Shown here: one piece after another, positions 33,409 through 42,472 of the stretch | Layout: every line of letters begins with the position of its first letter | How positions within the stretch are numbered: position 1 is the first letter of the stretch | Assembly (NCBI GenBank): GCA_963723965.1 | Contig: CAVRSV010000014.1 | Span: 186,001 to 250,000, forward strand | From: JARRKC01 sp963723965 | GTDB lineage: Bacteria; Acidobacteriota; UBA6911; RPQK01; JAPXNP01 | Direction of reading: 5' to 3' | Length of the DNA: 64,000 nucleotides | Translations under genes and position numbers: made by a program | The notes under the pieces: model-generated | What the model was told of the DNA's origin: nothing | Database searches by the model: none | What the model saw: only the letters and a program-made list of their open reading frames with translations

Positions 33409-36060
33409 GTGCGAATACGCTTGACAGGTTCAGTCTTCCTTTCGCTGTTACTGTCTGCCGTCGTCCTGGGTGCCGACCCGGGCGTCACCCGAGTCACGCT
33501 GGACAACGGCCTGCGTGTCGTGGTGGTCCGGAACACGTTGGCGCCCGTGGCCACGACCATGGTGAATTACCTGGTCGGGTCGAATGAAGCGCCTCCCGGG
33601 TTTCCCGGCATGGCACATGCCCAGGAGCACATGATGTTCCGGGGCAGCCCCGGACTTTCCGCCAATCAGCTGGCCGACATCGTGGCCTCCATGGGGGGAG
33701 ACTTCGACGCCGATACGCAGCAGACCGTGACCCAGTACTTCATGACCGTGCCGGCCGAGGATCTGGACGTCGCCCTCAAGATCGAGTCGATCCGCATGCG
33801 AAACGTCCTGGACACCCAGGCCCTCTGGTCGAAGGAGCGCGGGGCCATCGAACAGGAGGTGGCCCAGGACATCTCCAATCCCGAGTACCTCTTCTACTCC
33901 AAGTTGCTGGCCAAGATGTTCGCGGATACTCCCTACGCCCACGATGCACTGGGGACGAAGGCCTCCTTCGACGAGACCACCGGAGCCATGCTCAAGAAGT
34001 TCTACGACACCTGGTACGTCCCGAACAACGCCATCCTGGTGATTGCCGGGGATGTCGACCCGGGACAGGTGACCCGACAGGTGAAGTCCCTGTTCGGTGA
34101 TATCCAGGGTCATCCCGTCCCCTCCCGCCCCAGCATCTCGCTGACTCCCCTTGCTGCCGAGAACATCAAGATGACGTCGGATCTCCCCTACGGGCTCGCC
34201 TTCGTGGCCTATCGTTTGCCGGGTTCCGCCAGCCCGGAATACGCGGCGGCGCAGGTCCTCGCGGACGTGCTGAGCAGTCAGCGGGGTGATCTCTACGCGA
34301 TCGTTCCGCGCGGCGAGGCCCTGGATGCAGGCTTTGAGGCCAATTTCCTTCCTCAGTCCGCGCTGGCGTTTGCCGTCGCTGCGGTACCGGCATCGACGGA
34401 CCCGTCGAGTCTGTTGCCCACGCTGCGGCAGATCATCTCCAACTATGCCCGGAACGGCCTGCCCGCCGAGCTCGTGGAAGCAGCCAAGCGGAGAGAGATG
34501 GCCTCCGCCGAGTTTCAGAAGAACTCCATCCCGGGTCTGGCCTCCGCCTGGTCGGAGGCCCTGGCCGTTCGAGGGCGCAGTTCTCCGGCTGAGGAAGTCG
34601 AGGCCATTCGGAAGGTCACCGTCGACCAGGTGAACGCCGTGGCCCGCAAATACCTGGACGATCAGACGGCCATCACCGGTGTTCTCACGCCCCATCCGTC
34701 GGGCCAGCCGGTCTCCAGCAAGAGGTTCGGAGGGGCCGAGTCCTTTGCACCGACGCAGACCAAACCCGTGGCACTGCCGGCCTGGGCGGACAAGGCCGTC
34801 AAGTCCCTGAAAGTCCCCGACTGGACACTCGATCCGAAGGTGATGCACCTGAAGAACGGGATCACGCTGATCGTCCAGAATGAGACCATCAGCGATACGG
34901 TCAGTGTCGTCGGTCAGATCAAGACGAATCCCGATCTGCAGACGCCCCACGGACAGGAGGGCGTCTCCGGCGTCCTGGACGATCTGTTTTCCTACGGCAC
35001 GACCTCCCTCGATCGGATGGCGTTTCAGAAGGCGCTCGACGACATCGCGGCCGACGTCTCGGCCGGATCCAGCTTCTCTCTGGCCGTCCTGGCACCCGAA
35101 TTCGACCGGGGGATGCAGTTGCTGGCCGACAACCTGCTCCACCCGGCGCTTCCGGAGTCCGCCTTCAACGTCGTTCGGCAGCAGGCCGTCGCGGCCCTGA
35201 GCGGTCAGCTTCAGAGCCCCTCCTATCTGGCGCACAGGACGTTGGCGACGGCCCTCTACCCGAAGAACGACCCTGCCCTGCGCGAACCCACCCAGAGCAG
35301 TCTCGGCTCGCTGACGCTCGATGCCGTCAAGTCCTACTACGGCAAGACCTTTCGACCGGACATGACGACTATCGTGGTGATCGGTGCGGTTGCCCCGAAA
35401 GATGCCGCGGCTATCGTGGAAAAGTATCTCGGCGCGTGGACCGCCCCCGGCTCGAAACCCAATGTCGATCTGCCGAAGGTTCCGCTCAACCAGCCGGCCT
35501 CGAGCGTGGTGCCGGACGCCAGTCGCGTGCAGGACAACGTCACTCTCGAGGAACTGCTGGAGGTGACCCTCTCCGACCCGGACTATCTCGCGCTGCGGGT
35601 CGGGAATCACGTCCTGGGAGGGGCCTTTTACGCCACCCGTCTGTATCGGGACCTTCGGGAGGAATCGGGACTCGTCTATTTCGTAGGGACCGATCTGATG
35701 ATCGAGAAGACCCGTTCGCGTTTCGCCATCTCCTACGCGTGCGATCCGCCGAACGTATCGAAGGCCCAGGCCATTATCGTCCGCGATCTGACCCAGATGC
35801 AGACCGAGGAAGTGACGCCGGACGAGCTGCATCAGGCCAAGGCACTGCTCTTGAGGGAGATCCCCTTGGCCGAGTCGAGCGTGGACGCCATCGCCGGCGG
35901 CCTGCTGGCCCGGGCCGTGGAGGATCGGCCCCTCGATGCGCCGATCCGGGCGGCACGCAAGTACGTGAACATCAACGCGGCTCAGGTGAAGGCCGCCTTC
36001 GCCAAATGGATTCGTCCCAGTGACTTTGTGCAGGTCACGGTTGGGCCCAATCCTCAGTAA
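33409..36060 (+). CDS. M16-family zinc metallopeptidase, double-domain
   Basis: The 883-residue exported protease has a leader ending near residue 22 (VVLGAD). The first M16 domain carries the inverted zinc motif HAQEH (His70, Glu73, His74), with a third ligand Glu in the ERGAIEQEVAQD region. The second half is a related pitrilysin-like domain lacking that motif, as in processing-peptidase-like enzymes in which one half is structural. It should degrade peptides in the periplasm. The GTG start at 33409 is chosen for its GGAGGAG Shine-Dalgarno five bases upstream and because it begins the signal sequence. Confidence 0.9.
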   Translation: MRIRLTGSVFLSLLLSAVVLGADPGVTRVTLDNGLRVVVVRNTLAPVATTMVNYLVGSNEAPPGFPGMAHAQEHMMFRGSPGLSANQLADIVASMGGDFDADTQQTVTQYFMTVPAEDLDVALKIESIRMRNVLDTQALWSKERGAIEQEVAQDISNPEYLFYSKLLAKMFADTPYAHDALGTKASFDETTGAMLKKFYDTWYVPNNAILVIAGDVDPGQVTRQVKSLFGDIQGHPVPSRPSISLTPLAAENIKMTSDLPYGLAFVAYRLPGSASPEYAAAQVLADVLSSQRGDLYAIVPRGEALDAGFEANFLPQSALAFAVAAVPASTDPSSLLPTLRQIISNYARNGLPAELVEAAKRREMASAEFQKNSIPGLASAWSEALAVRGRSSPAEEVEAIRKVTVDQVNAVARKYLDDQTAITGVLTPHPSGQPVSSKRFGGAESFAPTQTKPVALPAWADKAVKSLKVPDWTLDPKVMHLKNGITLIVQNETISDTVSVVGQIKTNPDLQTPHGQEGVSGVLDDLFSYGTTSLDRMAFQKALDDIAADVSAGSSFSLAVLAPEFDRGMQLLADNLLHPALPESAFNVVRQQAVAALSGQLQSPSYLAHRTLATALYPKNDPALREPTQSSLGSLTLDAVKSYYGKTFRPDMTTIVVIGAVAPKDAAAIVEKYLGAWTAPGSKPNVDLPKVPLNQPASSVVPDASRVQDNVTLEELLEVTLSDPDYLALRVGNHVLGGAFYATRLYRDLREESGLVYFVGTDLMIEKTRSRFAISYACDPPNVSKAQAIIVRDLTQMQTEEVTPDELHQAKALLLREIPLAESSVDAIAGGLLARAVEDRPLDAPIRAARKYVNINAAQVKAAFAKWIRPSDFVQVTVGPNPQ

Positions 36061-36095
36061 GAGGAGCCTCCGGTGACGGGGGTGATTCTCAGGCT

Positions 36096-36120
36096 CCCGG
36101 CTGGGTTCGTTCCAGCCGGG
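36096..36120. terminator. Hairpin between convergent genes
   Basis: This is a perfect 9-bp stem, CCCGGCTGG (36096-36104) with CCAGCCGGG (36112-36120), around a 7-base loop. It lies between the M16 stop and the RR-PP2C stop. No T-tract on either side. Confidence 0.5.
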
Positions 36121-36203
36121 CCGGCCTGCCGAGGGTCCGGACGGTCATCCGGCGATGGATATTTCGGGATCTCTCCAAAGGGTACCGCCCGCACGGTCCC
36201 GGA

Positions 36204-37349
36204 TCAGGGAAGCACCCGCAGGACGATCAGCGTCAGGTCGTCATGCGGGTGAGGACCGGAGAACTGTCGCAACTCCCGCAGCAGCAGATCACGGATCGCG
36301 ACAGCCGGCCGACCGTTGGAGGAAGCGAGCAATTCTGCCAGGCGATCGATCCCGAATTCCTCCCCGTCGGAGTCCGGTGCCTCCGTCACACCGTCGGTGT
36401 ACAGACAGAGAGTGTCGCCGGGGAGCAGCTGCACGGATTCTTCCGTGTAGTCCGCGTCGTGGAGGAACCCGAGGACCGGGCCCGTCGGCGCCAGCCGCTT
36501 CACTTGGCTGGAACGGAGCAGCAGGGGCGGGAGGTGACCGGCACTGGCATAGCGAAACAGCCCCGTGCTTTCCTCGAAGACCCCGTAGACCATTGACGCG
36601 AACCGGCTGGTGTCGGTCATCTGGAAGAAGTCGCGGTTCAGACGCCGGAGGACCGAACACGGGTCCGAGTCGCTGAGGGCTATGGACTGCAGGCGTCCCT
36701 GCAGGTTCGCCATCAGGAGAGCGGCGGACATTCCCTTGCCGGAGACGTCGGCCAGGGCGATTCCGAGCCTGCCCTCTCCGAGGTCGAGAAAGTCGAAGTA
36801 ATCCCCGCCGGCGTGCCGGGCGGGCTGGCAGTAGCCGGTATAGTCGAGTCGGGGGGCGGGGACCGTGCTTTGCGGGAGCAGACGGAGCTGGACCTGCCGC
36901 GCGAGGAGCAGTTCTCTCTCGACCTCGCCGTCGGAGAGATCCGGGTTCTCGGCGACAGTGCGATCATGGCGCGATGCGGCCAGCAGCGTCCGGAGCAGCT
37001 TGTCGTTGTCCCAGGGCTTCAGGACGAAATCGTGTGCCCCGCAACGCATCGCTTCGACGGCGGTCTCCACGTCGCCATAGCCCGTGAAGAGCACGACCGG
37101 CAGACCGGGATCCAGCCGGCGGATGGTCTCCAGCCAGTGGAAGCCCTCGGCTCCGCTGGTCGTGTCCCGGGTGAAATTCATGTCGAGCAGAATCACGTCG
37201 TAGGCAAGGCTCTGCAGTCGTTGGGGAATGAAGTCGGGACGCACCTCCGTATCGATTCGGCTGAAATCGGACTTCAGCAGGAGAGTAAGGCTCGTCAGAA
37301 TGTCCGGGTTGTCATCGACGATCAGGAGGGATCGATTGCCAGTCATCAT
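36204..37349 (-). CDS. Response regulator fused to SpoIIE-type PP2C phosphatase
   Basis: The 381-residue cytoplasmic signalling protein has a receiver domain (about 5-125) with acidic pocket Asp12/Asp13, phospho-acceptor Asp56, Thr89 and Lys111. The C-terminal PPM/SpoIIE Ser/Thr phosphatase domain (about 165-381) keeps its metal-binding Asp residues in HAGGDYFD, ADVSGKG, YTDGVTEA and PHDDLTL. It resembles RsbU/RssB-like partner-switching regulators that dephosphorylate anti-sigma antagonists. No anti-sigma or STAS gene is adjacent. The ATG at 37349 is chosen because it begins the receiver domain. An exact sigma-54 promoter lies upstream. Confidence 0.9.
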   Translation of the reverse strand: MMTGNRSLLIVDDNPDILTSLTLLLKSDFSRIDTEVRPDFIPQRLQSLAYDVILLDMNFTRDTTSGAEGFHWLETIRRLDPGLPVVLFTGYGDVETAVEAMRCGAHDFVLKPWDNDKLLRTLLAASRHDRTVAENPDLSDGEVERELLLARQVQLRLLPQSTVPAPRLDYTGYCQPARHAGGDYFDFLDLGEGRLGIALADVSGKGMSAALLMANLQGRLQSIALSDSDPCSVLRRLNRDFFQMTDTSRFASMVYGVFEESTGLFRYASAGHLPPLLLRSSQVKRLAPTGPVLGFLHDADYTEESVQLLPGDTLCLYTDGVTEAPDSDGEEFGIDRLAELLASSNGRPAVAIRDLLLRELRQFSGPHPHDDLTLIVLRVLP

Positions 37350-37427
37350 GGTCCGACTCCACGGGGCGCCAATTCCCGAAACGTCGGCAAGGGGTGCGCC
37401 CGCGTCATGCTTTCTCAGATCCCATAG

Positions 37428-37443
37428 AGCAATCCTCGTGCCA
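37428..37443 (-). promoter_or_regulatory. Sigma-54 promoter of the RR-PP2C gene
   Basis: The minus strand reads TGGCACG-AGGA-TTGCT, an exact sigma-54 consensus with GG and GC ten bases apart. With -12 at 37429, +1 is about 37417 and the leader is about 68 bases. Confidence 0.82.
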
Positions 37444-37519
37444 CAGACGAGATCTCGGCCCGACGAGCCCACGGCCCGCGTTTCGCGGGTCTGCCTGGAC
37501 GAACCGCGCTGCCCCGGAA

Positions 37520-37556
37520 GTGTCCGGTTTGACACGCTTCGTCCCGAAAGCGGACA
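37520..37556. promoter_or_regulatory. Candidate enhancer sites for a sigma-54 activator
   Basis: Two inverted repeats lie 103-139 bases upstream of the predicted sigma-54 start: GTGTC-N6-GACAC (37520-37535), which is perfect, and TCGTCC-N7-GGACA (37539-37556), which is imperfect. Spacing and symmetry fit an NtrC-type enhancer-binding protein. The activator is not encoded in the window. Confidence 0.4.
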
Positions 37557-37640
37557 GTTGTTCGTCAGCAGGCTTGCGATGGGGGGAGCGCCCGAGATCC
37601 CGGCTTGCAGCCGGCCGGAAGGCCGTACGGCCGGACCCGG

Positions 37641-38495
37641 CTAGAACGCCAGATACGGGATGCCGGCCACCAGGGGTGTGAGCAGAACCAGGTCCGCCAA
37701 CTCGCGCCGTTCCTGGAGTCCGATGTGCGATCCCCGGCGATCGAGGACCAGCAGCAGCGCGGAACTGGCCGCGACGCTCGCTCCGATTCGCCAGGAAGCG
37801 AGGGCGAACATGGGGGCGACGAGGGCCGCCAGGATCAGGCCGACCAGATACCAGGGAAGAAAGCGGCTCGAGCGGGGGAAGTCCAGGGCGATCGAACTCC
37901 GATTGAAGGGACGGTCGAGGGGAAGTTCCCATTTGGAGATGGCCCAAGTGTTGCCGAAGAAGAGAAGGCAGGCGGCACAGAAGGGGACCAGCAACCGGGC
38001 CCAGGATTCCGGTCGGGTGGCAAAGACGAAGATCGACGAACCGGCGGCGAAGATGAAGGCGACGAGCAGCTCCTTGGGGAACGCCATCCGGGCCGGTCGA
38101 ATCCAGTGCACGAGAACGAGATAGAGACCCAGGATCGACGCCACGGCGATCCAACTCAGCAGGACGGCCCAGGGGAGCAGCGCCAGTGACAGGACGATCA
38201 TCAGAGAGGTGACGGCTATGCAGGCCGCGAGCAAAGGAGCGAAGTGCTTCTCGGCAAAAACGTGCCGCAGCGCCACGGGGCCTCCCGTCGGCTGGGCGAG
38301 CCCGTCCAGGAGACGGTCCGCAGTGTAGACGCACCAGACGGAACCACCCAGAAGCAGGTAGTGGCCCCAGGAGAGGCGGGTCTGTGCCTCGATCTCGAAC
38401 GTCCACAGCCAGGTCAACGCCACCAGGGAGGCGTCCAGGCTGTACTGGTTGAGGATGATCAGTAAACGGGAAACGGGATGTGGTCGGACCTCCAT
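37641..38495 (-). CDS. UbiA-like polytopic membrane protein
   Basis: The 284-residue membrane protein has eight or nine hydrophobic segments. The region VWCVYTADRLLDG near residue 55 stands where UbiA prenyltransferases have their first Asp-rich motif. PKELLVAFIFAAGSS and the helix spacing also fit that superfamily. The second Asp-rich motif is not clear, so the enzymatic role (prenyl transfer to an aromatic or heme-like acceptor) is uncertain. The start has no obvious Shine-Dalgarno. It lies upstream of the RR-PP2C gene on the same strand, but the sigma-54 promoter between them suggests separate control. Confidence 0.55.
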   Translation of the reverse strand: MEVRPHPVSRLLIILNQYSLDASLVALTWLWTFEIEAQTRLSWGHYLLLGGSVWCVYTADRLLDGLAQPTGGPVALRHVFAEKHFAPLLAACIAVTSLMIVLSLALLPWAVLLSWIAVASILGLYLVLVHWIRPARMAFPKELLVAFIFAAGSSIFVFATRPESWARLLVPFCAACLLFFGNTWAISKWELPLDRPFNRSSIALDFPRSSRFLPWYLVGLILAALVAPMFALASWRIGASVAASSALLLVLDRRGSHIGLQERRELADLVLLTPLVAGIPYLAF

Positions 38496-38644
38496 GAGCG
38501 TGCAAGACGATTATCCCTCAATTTCCGCCTCCGCCCAGGCGACGGGCAATTTCCACGGGGCCCCGGACCCTTTCATTCCCCTTTTGATCTGCATAGACTA
38601 CGGTGCGGACACCGATTGCCAGACTCTCAAAGGGGACTTCATCC

Positions 38645-40477
38645 ATGGTGAGACTGCGCCGCTCCTTGGGCACGCTGGTCCTTGTCACCTGCGCCGTGAC
38701 GGCACCGGTGTGGGCCGCTACCTTCCAGCATTTCATCACCCGTGAGGGCGACCGTCTCATGGACGGGGACCGGGAGTTCCGCTTCATCTCTTTCAACATC
38801 CCCAACCTGCACTATGTCGAGGATGCGATGGCCTTCGAGCAGCGGATGCCTTTCCGCCTTCCGGACGAGTACGAAATCCGGGATGCCCTGGCCACGATTC
38901 GGCAGATGGGCGGTCGGGTGGCGCGGACCTATACTCTGGCGGTCTTCCAGAAATCGGCGCCGCCCGAAACGCCGAAGTATGTCGAGGGGCCGGGACAATT
39001 CAACGAAGAGGCCTTCCGGACCCTGGACCGGGTTCTGGCCATCGCCGATGAAGAAGGGGTCCGGCTCATCATTCCCCTGGTCAACAACTTCCAGTGGTGG
39101 GGTGGGGTAGCCGATTACGCGGCCTTTCGCGACAAGCCCCGGGAAGCATTCTGGACCGACCCCCAACTCATCGCGGATTTCGAACAGACTGTGCGCTTCG
39201 TCCTGACCCGAGTCAACACGGTCACCGGCGTACCGTATCGGGAGGACAAGGCGATTCTGGCCTGGGAGACGGCCAACGAAAGCCAGTGCCCCCATTCCTG
39301 GACGCATGAGATCGCGGCCTTCATGAAATCGCTCGATTCCAATCATCTGGTCGTGGACGGCTATCTCACGCCGGTTCTGCGCGAGGAGTCCATCGCGGAC
39401 GAGAACATCGACATCGTGCAGACCCATCACTACGAGGGGGATCCCCGCCAGATGGTGGAGCACATCCGGTCCAGTGCGGCCATGGCATCGGGGCGGAAGC
39501 CCTACATGCTGGGAGAATTCGGCTTCGTCGGCACCGAAGCCACGCGGGCAGTCCTGGACACGGTGATCGATCAGAGACTGTCCGGAGCACTGATCTGGAG
39601 TCTCCGCTACCACCGTCGTGATGGTGGGTTCTTTTGGCACTCGGAGCCATCCGGCGGCGATTTCTTCAAGGCCTATCACTGGCCGGGGTTCCCCTCCGGC
39701 GAGGCTTACGACGAGTCCGGGTTGATGGCCCTGATGCGGCGCAAGGCCCTCGAGATCAGCGGGCTGCCGGCGGCCTCTCTGGCAGCTCCGAAACCGCCGC
39801 GCCTGTTACCGATCGACGATGTGTCGAAAATCAGCTGGCAGGGCTCCCCGGGGGCATCCGGGTACGATGTGGAGCGGTCCGAGCAAGCCCACGGACCCTG
39901 GGACCAGATCGCGTTCAATCTGTCGGACGCACGCTTCCAGTACCGTCCTCTGTTCAGCGACGGGTCGGCCGAAGTCGGCAAGAGTTACTTCTATCGGGTT
40001 CGGGCACGCAACCGGGCCGGTCTGTCGGAGCCCGGCAACGTCGTGGGGCCGGTCGCGGTCCGGGCCGAAACCCTGGTCGATGAACTGGCCAACGAGTCGA
40101 AGATCTACTTTCGTCAAGGTAATCTTGCTCTGCTACAGAACGAGGCCCGTCGCTACAAAGAAGACGCGAGCCGGCTCCAGGGACACAAGGGAGCCTGGGT
40201 GCTCTATCACGTGACCGGCCCGGTCTCCTCATTCCGGATTTATACATTCAGCACCGGCCGGGACGAGGGCGTCCGACTTTCGCTCTCCGCCGACGGACGG
40301 GAGTTCACGCCGGTCGAGAGTTCAGTGACCGATTACAGCACGGGTCGGGGCGAGTACGGATACCTGAGTCCCATCCTCTATTCGGCCGAGGCTCCCGATC
40401 GCTCCTCTCGTTATCTCAGGATCGACTTCGAGGGGGACGTGGCCCTTTCCCGGGTTGAAATCTCCTTTCGTCCCTGA
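38645..40477 (+). CDS. Secreted GH5-like endo-beta-mannanase/cellulase
   Basis: The 610-residue exported hydrolase has a leader of about 24 residues (ending PVWAA). The (beta/alpha)8 barrel carries acid/base Glu212 in WETANES and nucleophile Glu291 in LGEFGF, the arrangement of GH5 mannanases/cellulases. A fibronectin-type or Ig-like domain follows (KISWQGSPGASGYDVERS), then a C-terminal discoidin-like beta domain (VDELANESKIYF to the end) that may bind carbohydrate. It should cut beta-mannan or cellulose outside the cytoplasm. AAAGGGGA lies nine bases ahead of the ATG. Confidence 0.85.
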   Translation: MVRLRRSLGTLVLVTCAVTAPVWAATFQHFITREGDRLMDGDREFRFISFNIPNLHYVEDAMAFEQRMPFRLPDEYEIRDALATIRQMGGRVARTYTLAVFQKSAPPETPKYVEGPGQFNEEAFRTLDRVLAIADEEGVRLIIPLVNNFQWWGGVADYAAFRDKPREAFWTDPQLIADFEQTVRFVLTRVNTVTGVPYREDKAILAWETANESQCPHSWTHEIAAFMKSLDSNHLVVDGYLTPVLREESIADENIDIVQTHHYEGDPRQMVEHIRSSAAMASGRKPYMLGEFGFVGTEATRAVLDTVIDQRLSGALIWSLRYHRRDGGFFWHSEPSGGDFFKAYHWPGFPSGEAYDESGLMALMRRKALEISGLPAASLAAPKPPRLLPIDDVSKISWQGSPGASGYDVERSEQAHGPWDQIAFNLSDARFQYRPLFSDGSAEVGKSYFYRVRARNRAGLSEPGNVVGPVAVRAETLVDELANESKIYFRQGNLALLQNEARRYKEDASRLQGHKGAWVLYHVTGPVSSFRIYTFSTGRDEGVRLSLSADGREFTPVESSVTDYSTGRGEYGYLSPILYSAEAPDRSSRYLRIDFEGDVALSRVEISFRP

Positions 40478-40489
40478 CATCGGAGGATC

Positions 40490-42319
40490 TCAGCGAAGTA
40501 CGGTCAGGAAGCCGAAGTGTCCGGTGGCCCGGTAGGTTCGGCCACTGGCGCGATCGGTGTACGTGTCGACCGGACGGAATACGACGATCACATCGGGCGC
40601 CGAGTAGGCTCGTTCGGCGACCAGGGTCGGGTTGACCGTGACGAATTCGGGTTCGTACAGATTTCGTCGCACCAGTCGCATCAGGGGGTACTCCCAGGCC
40701 CAGTCTCCCCCGGAGTCGATGCCGAGGACCGTCGGGCGGAGCGAGCGCACTTCTTCGGCCGCGGCCTCGTAGAGAGGGCGCAGATGCTTTCCCTCGACGA
40801 AGAGCAGCTCCGATCGGGGGCGAAACACCGGCCCGAAGAGGGATCGCTCGGACGAGATGACGGACGGCAGCACCTGGAGGACGAGCAGACCCGCCAGTGC
40901 CAGCACCAGACCAGGTTCGGCACGGTGTTGAATCCCGTCCCCGCGGCCCCGTTCCCGGAAGGCGGCCCCCAGCAGTGCCGCCAGAGCAGGAGCGGCAACG
41001 AAGAAGAGCAGGAGGTGCAGCCGGGGATTCAGGTACGGCTCCCACTTCGAGATCAGGCAGAGCCAGCCGAACACTGCCCAGGGCAGGAAGGCGACTGTCC
41101 ACCAGAGGGGCGCCAGGCGGCGCCGCCAGATCAGGCCGCCGACCGGAAGGAGCAGCAGCAACACAAATTGCACGGGGGCGGAGGCCTGGTATTCGTTGTA
41201 GGGCAGGAAGAGCACGACGAAAGGCCGTCCCGGATAGGTCGTTGCGGGATCGAGGACATCGATCCCGAGCCACCGGTGCCACTCCCGGACCGCCCCTTCG
41301 ACGGCCTGATTGAACGAATCGGATGGCGTTGCGAGTTCGAGACTGGCCTCCCGGGAGAGCCGGGAGAGAAAGCGGGGCAGAGACATCTCCGCGTTCATGT
41401 GAATGCGGGTGCCGGAGGCCGGCCCGGTCGGGAGACCGAACGTGCGTGTGTTGCGGACCCAGTGCCCGGCGTTGATGCTGATGAAGCCCGCCAACACGAG
41501 CAGGCCGCAAGCCAGTCGATCTCGCCGCCTCAGGACGGCGTAGGCCAGGACTGGCAGGAAGGGCACCAGCAGCATGTAGGCGGTTGATTTGGTGAGTCCG
41601 GCCAGACCGAGGGCAAACCCGATCGACAAGGCATCGCGGCGGGTCAGGGTTCCCGCCTTCAGCGCCCCCAGCACCAGCCAGATGGCCGCCAGAGACCAGG
41701 CGGCCACGACGAGGTCGTTCTTGGTCGTCGAAGCCTCGAGAAAGGCGATCGGCACGCAGACTGCGAAAAGCAGACCGAGAAGCCGCCAGCGACGAGATGC
41801 ACCGATCTGGCCCGCCATGAGATACACGTACAGAAGGCACAGGAGAAGGGCCCCCCAGGAGACGAGCTGGGTCGTCAGATCGGTCCGCGTCAGGATCTGG
41901 AGATTGGCCTGCAGGGTCTCTGCATAGGGTCCCCGGAAGAGCTGCTGCGCCACGCGGGACGGAAAATGCTCCAGCGAGGCCTGCTGGATCCATCGGACCT
42001 GTCTCGGGAGATGGAAGACCATCGAGTCCCAGCTGTCCGGCGGAGAAAGAAGGCCTGACAGGAAGGCGCACGCCAGCAGGACTCCCAGGAGGGCCAGGAC
42101 GACCTTTTCATCGAAGCGCAGTCCGAGCAGGCCGTTGACGATCGACGCTCGCCCGACTCCGCGCTTCCTCCAGATGATCCAACCACAGCCCGCCGCCGTT
42201 GCCGACCAGAGGATCAGCAAGGGCCAGAATGAGAAAAGGTGGAGCAGACTCAGCAGCTCGTTGCCGAAGGCCAGGATGATGCCCGCAGTAATCGCAAGTC
42301 TACCCACTCGCTGGGCCAT
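40490..42319 (-). CDS. GT39/ArnT-like polytopic glycosyltransferase
   Basis: The 609-residue membrane protein has about 11-12 helices in the N-terminal two-thirds and a soluble C-terminal part. The first large periplasmic loop carries PPDSWDSMVFHLPR, the Asp-containing position characteristic of GT-C dolichyl/undecaprenyl-phosphate sugar transferases. The substrate is unknown. A CATAAT box (42328-42333) would place transcription two bases before the ATG, a weaker case of the leaderless pattern. It is convergent with the GH5 gene, with only 12 bases between the stops. Confidence 0.75.
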   Translation of the reverse strand: MAQRVGRLAITAGIILAFGNELLSLLHLFSFWPLLILWSATAAGCGWIIWRKRGVGRASIVNGLLGLRFDEKVVLALLGVLLACAFLSGLLSPPDSWDSMVFHLPRQVRWIQQASLEHFPSRVAQQLFRGPYAETLQANLQILTRTDLTTQLVSWGALLLCLLYVYLMAGQIGASRRWRLLGLLFAVCVPIAFLEASTTKNDLVVAAWSLAAIWLVLGALKAGTLTRRDALSIGFALGLAGLTKSTAYMLLVPFLPVLAYAVLRRRDRLACGLLVLAGFISINAGHWVRNTRTFGLPTGPASGTRIHMNAEMSLPRFLSRLSREASLELATPSDSFNQAVEGAVREWHRWLGIDVLDPATTYPGRPFVVLFLPYNEYQASAPVQFVLLLLLPVGGLIWRRRLAPLWWTVAFLPWAVFGWLCLISKWEPYLNPRLHLLLFFVAAPALAALLGAAFRERGRGDGIQHRAEPGLVLALAGLLVLQVLPSVISSERSLFGPVFRPRSELLFVEGKHLRPLYEAAAEEVRSLRPTVLGIDSGGDWAWEYPLMRLVRRNLYEPEFVTVNPTLVAERAYSAPDVIVVFRPVDTYTDRASGRTYRATGHFGFLTVLR

Positions 42320-42472
42320 GAGCCGCCATTATGCCATCGGGCCGCGATCTCCGTTGGTCCGCCGGGCCCTGAGTGGCACTCGACCGGCTTTTCGCCGGAC
42401 AGTCGCCCCTTCACACCCCGTCGATCACCATCTCTTCGTCGCCTGGTGAAGGGTTCCGCCGAGGGATCCGTC

